Under the pieces are notes generated by a model, which was not told the DNA's origin, made no database searches, and saw only the letters and a program-made list of their open reading frames with translations. From SIG480 sp045636165 (GTDB taxonomy: Bacteria; Bacillota; Clostridia; Oscillospirales; JAAYXM01), in contig JAZTWZ010000107.1 in NCBI GenBank assembly GCA_045636165.1, positions 1 to 6,266 of the forward strand: DNA of 6,266 bases. The letters are read 5' to 3'. The position numbers and the translations under genes are program-made. How positions within the stretch are numbered: the stretch's first letter is position 1; each line of letters begins with the position of its first letter. Below are positions 1-3,769 of the stretch, piece after piece.

Positions 1-9
1 AATTAGTAG

Positions 10-38
10 TTGACAAGCGACGAAATATGTATTATAAT
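10..38 (+). promoter_or_regulatory. Sigma-A promoter of the tRNA unit
   Basis: The -35 hexamer TTGACA lies at 10-15 and the -10 hexamer TATAAT at 33-38, with a 17-base spacer. All twelve bases match the vegetative consensus. The expected transcription start is near 45, which leaves a 5' leader of about 20 bases before tRNA-Met at 67. No other promoter of this quality is visible before the terminator at 251-279, so it probably drives both tRNAs. Strong consensus promoters are typical of stable-RNA genes. The discriminator after the -10 is AT-rich rather than GC-rich, so the usual sequence hallmark of stringent control is not obvious. Confidence 0.9.
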
Positions 39-66
39 AACAAAGCTTCGTTTTGAGGCAAGCTAT

Positions 67-143
67 GGCGGTGTAGCTCAGTTGGCTAGAGCATTCGGTT
101 CATACCCGAACGGTCACTGGTTCAAGTCCAGCCGCCGCTACCA
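67..143 (+). tRNA. tRNA-Met (anticodon CAT), elongator type
   Basis: A full cloverleaf can be drawn. The acceptor stem is 67-73 with 133-139, seven pairs including G-U at the first position and U-G at the sixth. The D stem is GCTC/GAGC (76-79, 89-92). The anticodon stem is TTCGG/CCGAA (94-98, 106-110) around loop 99-105 with anticodon CAT at 101-103. The T stem is 116-120 with 128-132 around TTCAAGT. The discriminator is A140 and CCA is encoded at 141-143. The anticodon stem lacks the three G-C pairs of initiator tRNA and the first acceptor pair is not the initiator C-A mismatch, so this is elongator Met. A CAT tRNA can also be the lysidine-modified Ile tRNA, but the overall sequence looks like clostridial Met. 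The outer T-stem pair A116/C132 is mismatched. Confidence 0.95.
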
Positions 144-169
144 TGGCAGGATGAGAACTTGTCCTGCCG
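144..169 (+). repeat. Inverted repeat in the spacer between the two tRNAs
   Basis: GGCAGGA at 145-151 pairs perfectly with TCCTGCC at 162-168. The flanking T144/G169 and the inner T152/G161, G153/T160 and A154/T159 can extend the stem around a GAAC loop. It fills most of the 32-base spacer between the CCA end of tRNA-Met and the first base of tRNA-Glu. No T-run follows, so it does not look like a terminator. A role as an RNA-processing spacer that keeps the two tRNAs folding separately is an inference. Confidence 0.6.
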
Positions 170-175
170 AAATAT

Positions 176-250
176 GGCCCGTTGGTCAAGCGGTTAAGAC
201 ACCGCCCTTTCACGGCGGTAACAGGAGTTCGATTCTCCTACGGGTCACCA
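176..250 (+). tRNA. tRNA-Glu (anticodon TTC)
   Basis: The acceptor stem pairs 176-182 with 240-246, seven pairs with one G-U. The anticodon stem CCGCC/GGCGG (202-206, 214-218) holds loop CTTTCAC with anticodon TTC at 209-211. The T stem AGGAG/CTCCT (223-227, 235-239) surrounds TTCGATT. The discriminator is A247 and CCA is encoded at 248-250. This tRNA reads GAA and GAG codons and, as glutamyl-tRNA, is also the substrate for tetrapyrrole synthesis in bacteria that use the C5 route. It is co-transcribed with the preceding tRNA-Met from the promoter at 10-38. The terminator hairpin begins at the very next base. Confidence 0.96.
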
Positions 251-279
251 AAAAAGCACTTCTTATGAAGTGCTTTTTT
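251..279 (+). terminator. Intrinsic terminator of the tRNA unit
   Basis: GCACTTC (256-262) pairs with GAAGTGC (267-273) around a TTAT loop and is followed by six T residues (274-279). The five A residues before the stem can pair with the T-run, so the hairpin can also act on the minus strand. It starts directly after the tRNA-Glu CCA. The glycosyltransferase gene begins only 46 bases further on and has no clear promoter there, so some read-through from the tRNA promoter may feed it. Confidence 0.88.
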
Positions 280-325
280 ATCATCTTACGCTCATATTTT
301 CAAAAAACAAAGGGGCTAAAAATAT

Positions 326-1348
326 ATGAATAATAAAGATTTGGTTTCAATTATCGTCCCTGTATATAACCGTGAAGCGTTTTTAGAGGAATGCATTAAC
401 TCAGTTTTCGACCAAACTCACCAGAATCTTGAAATCATTTTAATCGATGATGGCTCAACGGATGATTCTTTAAAAGTTTGTCAAAGACTGGCAGAGAAGG
501 ATAGCCGTATCAAGCTTCTGACTCAACAACATGGCGGTGTTTCGAATGCCCGAAACATTGGGCTTGATGCAGCGGAAGGTGAATTTGTTTTCTTTTTGGA
601 CAGCGACGACATTATTCACCCGCGCTTGCTCGAAACATTGATTAAAGGCTTTAAACTTCACGGAGTTTCGCTTGGCGGCACCACATGCCACGGTTGCAGA
701 AATAAGTTTTGGGGAAAAGGAAAGGAAATTTTTCTCAACAACAGTACTCCTCTTGACTTTACATATCATACTCACGAAGAAACTTTTGAAAGAATCTTTC
801 ACGGTGGATCCCCGCTCAATATGATCGGCGGAGTTATGATGCGACGCGAACTGATTGGTGATACGCGATTCCATCCTGACATATTCATCGGCGAAGATTT
901 TTACTTCATCTATCAAAATTTAATCAAAGGTGCAGCTGCAGTTTTTCTGAACGAGAGCGGATACTTGAACAGGCTTCACGAAAACAACACCTCATGGCAG
1001 TACGATTTTGACGGTTTTTGGACGCGTTTTTATCGCAGAAAGCTGGTTTGGGAAAGTGAAGAAAGCTTTGGACGCACTGAATATGCGAATATTCAAAAGA
1101 GAGCTGCTTATGGATGCTTCCTCGTATGCTTCCCAAAAAATGCTGCATATAGTTCCGACAGTCGAAAAATGTGCAAGGTTTTGCGCGAACACAAAAACGA
1201 AATTTTGCCCGCGCTGAATCTTAAACTAAAAATATTCTATTTATTGTGCCTCTATTTCCCTGCAAGCTCAAAACTCATCAGCTTTTGCAAAAGAAAAATC
1301 AAGACAAAAAAACAGATAGAAAGAAATAAAAAGCGAAAACAAATATGA
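326..1348 (+). CDS. Family 2 glycosyltransferase (GT-A fold)
   Basis: This 340-residue protein is predicted to move a sugar from a nucleotide-sugar donor to an acceptor, at the cytoplasmic face of the membrane. The N-terminal half shows GT2 hallmarks in order: VSIIVPVYNRE (7-17), the nucleotide-binding DDGSTDDS (41-48), GVSNARNIGL (71-80), the metal-binding DSDD (92-95) and IGED (188-191), whose Asp is the likely catalytic base. Residues 297-319 are hydrophobic and are followed by a lysine/arginine-rich tail (322-338), suggesting peripheral membrane attachment; no signal peptide is present. The ATG at 326 follows AAAGGGG (309-315) by 10 bases. The stop overlaps the next gene by ATGA. Acceptor and donor cannot be told from sequence. 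Such enzymes commonly build exopolysaccharide, capsule or teichoic-acid-like polymers. The family call is firm and the pathway unknown. Confidence 0.93.
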   Translation: MNNKDLVSIIVPVYNREAFLEECINSVFDQTHQNLEIILIDDGSTDDSLKVCQRLAEKDSRIKLLTQQHGGVSNARNIGLDAAEGEFVFFLDSDDIIHPRLLETLIKGFKLHGVSLGGTTCHGCRNKFWGKGKEIFLNNSTPLDFTYHTHEETFERIFHGGSPLNMIGGVMMRRELIGDTRFHPDIFIGEDFYFIYQNLIKGAAAVFLNESGYLNRLHENNTSWQYDFDGFWTRFYRRKLVWESEESFGRTEYANIQKRAAYGCFLVCFPKNAAYSSDSRKMCKVLREHKNEILPALNLKLKIFYLLCLYFPASSKLISFCKRKIKTKKQIERNKKRKQI

Positions 1349-2157
1349 AAAACTACGAATCAACACTTTTAGAATTTCTAAATATGCCGCTTGATTGCGG
1401 AGGCAAAATCTTTGAGCGTTTTGCCGTCTTGCCGGGTGCAGTTGTCGGAGTTGGTGAAGCGCCTTTACAGAGGTATGTATATATCCCGGGAACACGTCGC
1501 GACAGAGTTGTTTTGGTCTCACATATCGATACTATTTGGGACAAGTCGTACAGTAATGCATTTTCAGGCGAACGTGAAGTCCTTTTTGACAACGGAAAAT
1601 TCTACAGTTCAAATGACAGTTGCGGCATAGGGGCTGACAACAGAGCAGGCTGTGCGCTTCTTTGGGAGCTTCGCTCTTGCGGACACAGCATTTTAATTGT
1701 TGACGGCGAAGAAAAAGGTAAGCACGGTGCGAGATATTTAAGAAAATCAAATCGCAAGCTTTTTCGCGAATTGAACAAGCATTGTTATATGATTGAATTT
1801 GACTGGGCAGGGACTGATTCTTGCCTGTTCAATCAGGTAGATAACACAAAAAAGTTCAAAAAATACATCACAAAAACCCTCGGCTGTTCCGAGGGAAATT
1901 CAAAAGGCGGAACTGACCTTCAGGTGCTTTGCAGGAGAGTTTGCGGAGTCAATCTCGGTGTAGGATATCACGCTCATCATACGGTAAAGGAGTATCTCAC
2001 ACTATCCGAATGGACGAATACACTCGCAAAAGTGAATGTATTCCTGGGAAAACCGCAAAGGAGATTCCGCTCTAAATTCTTTGTGCTGTATTTGCGATTC
2101 TTCAAACGATGTGCAGGTAAAGCGTGGCGTATTATAAAAGGAATTTTTAAATCATGA
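1345..2157 (+). CDS. Compact M20/M28-type zinc exopeptidase-like hydrolase
   Basis: This 270-residue protein carries the two-zinc peptidase motifs in order: VLVSHIDT (H60, D62), GIGADNRAGCAL (D98, bridging ligand), VDGEEKGKHGA (E122 general base, E123 ligand), EFDWAGTD (D153), KGGTD (D191) and the final metal His in YHAHHTVKEYL (H209-H212). The GGTD followed by HHTxxEYL pattern recalls M20 peptidase T more than M28. Only about 37 residues separate D153 from GGTD, so the usual M20 lid/dimerisation domain is absent. The last 35 residues hold twelve Lys/Arg and no acidic residue, mixed with Phe, Trp and Ile, like a membrane-surface helix. There is no signal peptide. ATG at 1345 overlaps the preceding stop (ATGA) and has no good ribosome binding site of its own, implying translational coupling to the glycosyltransferase. 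The substrate could be a peptide, an N-acyl group or another amide; it is not known. Confidence 0.8.
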   Translation: MKNYESTLLEFLNMPLDCGGKIFERFAVLPGAVVGVGEAPLQRYVYIPGTRRDRVVLVSHIDTIWDKSYSNAFSGEREVLFDNGKFYSSNDSCGIGADNRAGCALLWELRSCGHSILIVDGEEKGKHGARYLRKSNRKLFRELNKHCYMIEFDWAGTDSCLFNQVDNTKKFKKYITKTLGCSEGNSKGGTDLQVLCRRVCGVNLGVGYHAHHTVKEYLTLSEWTNTLAKVNVFLGKPQRRFRSKFFVLYLRFFKRCAGKAWRIIKGIFKS

Positions 2158-2228
2158 CTACAGGGATAGTCGGTAGTTTGCTCTGCGGCTATAAACCGCT
2201 GTTACCAGCAGAACTGAAAGTCCACTAA
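2154..2228 (+). CDS. Possible 24-residue small protein, third cistron
   Basis: An ATG at 2154 overlaps the stop of the hydrolase gene as ATGA, the same junction seen between the two genes upstream. AAAAGGAA at 2136-2143 sits 10 bases before it, a usable ribosome binding site. The frame gives MTTGIVGSLLCGYKPLLPAE followed by LKVH and a TAA stop. It has one cysteine and a mildly hydrophobic start, but no recognisable domain. The same bases can form RNA hairpins (2156-2215), so the reading frame may be accidental. I do not recognise the peptide. The call rests only on start-site context. Confidence 0.3.
   Translation: MTTGIVGSLLCGYKPLLPAELKVH
2156..2215 (+). other. Foldable RNA segment in the 3' region of the operon
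   Basis: Several short helices are visible. GACTA/TAGTC (2156-2160, 2167-2171) forms a small hairpin. AGTTTGCT (2175-2182) pairs with AGCA-AACT (2207-2210, 2212-2215) with one bulged G, enclosing GCGG/CCGC (2185-2188, 2196-2199). GCTG/CAGC (2198-2201, 2206-2209) is an alternative to these two. The segment ends about 95 bases before the plus-strand terminator, so a discrete 3' RNA of roughly 150-180 bases is possible. I match it to no known RNA family, and the helices are short enough to arise by chance. Confidence 0.25.
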
Positions 2229-2308
2229 AATATTCAACAATTGCAAATGTGGCAGCTATCTTTAGCCTTCCGCTGAGGCGGAATTGCTCATCGGCAAAAA
2301 CCTCTTTT
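2229..2308 (+). other. Non-coding stretch with one small hairpin
   Basis: This run between the small reading frame and the terminator shows no gene. The only structure seen is TTCCGC/GCGGAA (2268-2273, 2278-2283) around a TGAG loop, six perfect pairs without a T-run. It is probably part of the 3' untranslated region of the left operon. Confidence 0.45.
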
Positions 2309-2334
2309 AAACCACGCGACTATCGCGTGGTTTT
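2309..2334 (+). terminator. Intrinsic terminator of the glycosyltransferase/hydrolase operon
   Basis: AAACCACGCGA (2309-2319) pairs perfectly with TCGCGTGGTTT (2323-2333) around a CTA loop, and the plus strand continues TTTTCTCT. It lies about 150 bases after the hydrolase stop and closes the rightward operon before the convergent ahcY gene. The minus-strand side has a poor T-run, so it mainly serves the plus strand. Confidence 0.88.
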
Positions 2335-2342
2335 CTCTATAC

Positions 2343-2373
2343 AAAAACCCCCTGCGGTGTATTCCGCAGGGGG
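2343..2373 (-). terminator. Intrinsic terminator of ahcY
   Basis: CCCCCTGCGG (2348-2357) pairs perfectly with CCGCAGGGGG (2364-2373) around a six-base loop. Read on the minus strand it is followed by TTTTTGT, the complement of the A-run at 2343-2347. It begins eight bases after the ahcY stop codon. Together with the hairpin at 2309-2334 it isolates the two convergent transcription units. It also indicates that ahcY has no downstream partner in its operon. Confidence 0.92.
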
Positions 2374-2381
2374 TATGTTAT

Positions 2382-3620
2382 TTACCAAGATTTTAGATAT
2401 GTTTCCTGCTCTTTTGAGAGCGAGTCTATTTTTATTCCGCAGGCAGCGAGCTTTTCTCTTGCAACAAGCGCATCTATTTCTCGCGGAACTTCGTAAAGCC
2501 CCGGAGCAAGCTTCTCTGGAAGACGGGCAATATGCTCCATCATAAGCGCCTGAACCGCAAAGCTCATATCCATAATCTCTGCAGGGTGACCGTTTCCTGC
2601 AGCGAGGTTTACAAGGCGACCTTCGCCGAGGAGATTGAGTATTCTGCCGTCAGCCATTACATAGCCTTCGATATTCGGCTTTCTCTCAGAAATGCTTACC
2701 GCAAGGGACTTAAGGTCGTCCTTATTTATCTCGCAGTCAAAATGTCCTGCGTTTGTAAGGAGAACGCCGTCCTTCATCTTCTCCATGTGGCGACGGAGAA
2801 TTATATCTCGACAACCCGTTGTCGTTACGAAAATATCGCCGACCTCGGCTGCCTCATCCATAGTCATAACGGAGTATCCTTCCGCATACGCCTCAAGCGC
2901 GCGGAACGGGTCTGCCTCGCAGATTATAACATTTGCACCAAGACCCTTTGCGCGAAGCGCAACGCCTCTTCCGCAGAAGCCGTAACCTGCAACAACAACT
3001 TTTTTCCCTGCGATAAAGCAGTTTGTGGTATTCATAATCGCATCCCATACGGACTGACCCGTACCGTGACGGTTGTCAAAGAGATGCTTGCATTTCGCAT
3101 CATTTACTGCAAACATCGGGAAGGTGAGCTCTCCCGCTTTTGCACGAGCCGCAAGCCTTGCAACGCCTGTCGTTGTCTCCTCACAGCCGCCGAGAAGGTT
3201 TACCGCAAGCTCAGGAGATGAGCCGTGAAGAATAGAAACGAAATCGCCGCCGTCGTCTATTATTATATCAGGCTTACACTTGAGCGTTTCGGTAAGGTGG
3301 GCGACATACTCTTCCTCATTTGCGCCGTGAATTGCAAAGGTTTCAATGCCAAGCTCGCAAAGCGCGGCTGCGATATCATCCTGCGTTGAAAGAGGGTTAC
3401 AGCCCGTCGCAAACACCTTTGCCCCGCCTGCTTTAAGCGTAAGCGCGAGGTATGCAGTTTTAGCCTCAAGGTGAATCGACATGGCTATTGTCTTATTCTC
3501 AAACGGCCGCTCCTTCCCAAAGCGTTCACCGATGCTTGACAGCACGGGCATATATGATTTTACCCATTCTATTTTCTTTATTCCCGAAGCCGAAAGCTTC
3601 GCATCTTTTATAATACTCAT
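2382..3620 (-). CDS. ahcY: Adenosylhomocysteinase (S-adenosylhomocysteine hydrolase), short form
   Basis: The enzyme splits S-adenosylhomocysteine reversibly into adenosine and homocysteine in the cytosol, using tightly bound NAD, and so relieves product inhibition of methyltransferases. The 412 residues show substrate-domain motifs SIHLEAKTA (His50), DDGGD (122-126) and EETTTGV (147-153), then NDAKCKHLFDN with Lys178, Asp182 and Asn183, and HGTGQSVWDAI. The Rossmann NAD site is GYGFCGRGVA (212-221). NAGHFDCEI (290-298) and GNGHPAEIMDMSFAVQAL (342-359) follow. It ends at YLKSW and lacks the KPxxYRY tail of the long form, as expected for the short archaeal/Thermotoga-like class. Start: ATG at 3620 is nine bases from AAGGAG; the in-frame TTG at 3627-3629 abuts that site and is unlikely. 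The gene is monocistronic, divergent from secA and convergent with the left operon. Confidence 0.97.
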   Translation of the reverse strand: MSIIKDAKLSASGIKKIEWVKSYMPVLSSIGERFGKERPFENKTIAMSIHLEAKTAYLALTLKAGGAKVFATGCNPLSTQDDIAAALCELGIETFAIHGANEEEYVAHLTETLKCKPDIIIDDGGDFVSILHGSSPELAVNLLGGCEETTTGVARLAARAKAGELTFPMFAVNDAKCKHLFDNRHGTGQSVWDAIMNTTNCFIAGKKVVVAGYGFCGRGVALRAKGLGANVIICEADPFRALEAYAEGYSVMTMDEAAEVGDIFVTTTGCRDIILRRHMEKMKDGVLLTNAGHFDCEINKDDLKSLAVSISERKPNIEGYVMADGRILNLLGEGRLVNLAAGNGHPAEIMDMSFAVQALMMEHIARLPEKLAPGLYEVPREIDALVAREKLAACGIKIDSLSKEQETYLKSW

Positions 3621-3629
3621 TTTTATCAA

Positions 3630-3635
3630 CTCCTT
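3630..3635 (-). promoter_or_regulatory. Ribosome binding site that fixes the ahcY start
   Basis: AAGGAG on the minus strand lies nine bases before ATG at 3620-3618. An in-frame TTG directly touches its 3' end, so it cannot be placed correctly in the ribosome. This argues for the 412-residue product over a 415-residue one. Confidence 0.85.
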
Positions 3636-3640
3636 ATGTT

Positions 3641-3669
3641 ATAATACACTATTTTTCCTGTTTTTTCAA
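3641..3669 (-). promoter_or_regulatory. Predicted ahcY promoter
   Basis: On the minus strand, TTGAAA (3669-3664) is followed after 17 bases by TATTAT (3646-3641), each one mismatch or two from the sigma-A consensus. The expected start is about 3634, inside or at the edge of the ribosome binding site, giving an untranslated leader of only about 14 bases. That is too short for a riboswitch. No better-placed promoter was seen further upstream. Confidence 0.65.
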
Positions 3670-3672
3670 CAT

Positions 3673-3684
3673 TGTAAATTTACA
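3673..3684. promoter_or_regulatory. Perfect 12-bp palindrome, candidate operator
   Basis: TGTAAATTTACA is its own reverse complement. It lies four bases upstream of the ahcY -35 hexamer and about 30 bases upstream of the secA -10, in the middle of the divergent intergenic region. The position suits a dimeric regulator acting on one or both promoters. The region is AT-rich, so a chance palindrome is possible, and I match it to no specific regulator. Confidence 0.35.
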
Positions 3685-3713
3685 CAAAATATCTTTTCTT
3701 TCATATTGATATG

Positions 3714-3722
3714 TGATATACT
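3714..3722 (+). promoter_or_regulatory. Predicted extended -10 promoter of secA
   Basis: TGATATACT gives the extended -10 pattern TGn followed by TATACT (3717-3722). The -35 region around 3694-3699 is poor (TTTTCT), which fits an extended -10 promoter that does not need a strong -35. The expected start is near 3729, about 40 bases before the secA ATG. GATAT occurs twice just here (3708-3712 and 3715-3719). Confidence 0.5.
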
Positions 3723-3769
3723 AAAATGAAAAGATTTTTGTTAATATTTCTCGAAAGGAATCTTGATAT

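Noticed and set aside
10..333. Plus-strand reading frame of 107 codons
   Set aside because: It runs through the promoter, both tRNAs and the terminator; the bases are fully explained by those features.
470..916. Minus-strand frame of 148 codons opposite the glycosyltransferase
   Set aside because: Overlaps conserved GT2 motifs on the other strand and has no support of its own.
176..2380. Integrated element using tRNA-Glu as attachment site
   Set aside because: No integrase is present and no copy of the tRNA 3' end was seen downstream within the window, so only the position hints at it.
2532..3221. Plus-strand frame of 229 codons opposite ahcY
   Set aside because: Antisense to the conserved AhcY catalytic and NAD domains; composition is cysteine- and arginine-rich in the manner of shadow frames.
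3621..3640. SAH or SAM riboswitch ahead of ahcY
   Set aside because: The leader is too short and no matching structure is seen between promoter and start codon.
3702..3713. CATAT/ATATG inverted repeat before the secA promoter
   Set aside because: Five-base arms in very AT-rich DNA are expected by chance; the nearby 12-bp perfect palindrome is the better operator candidate.
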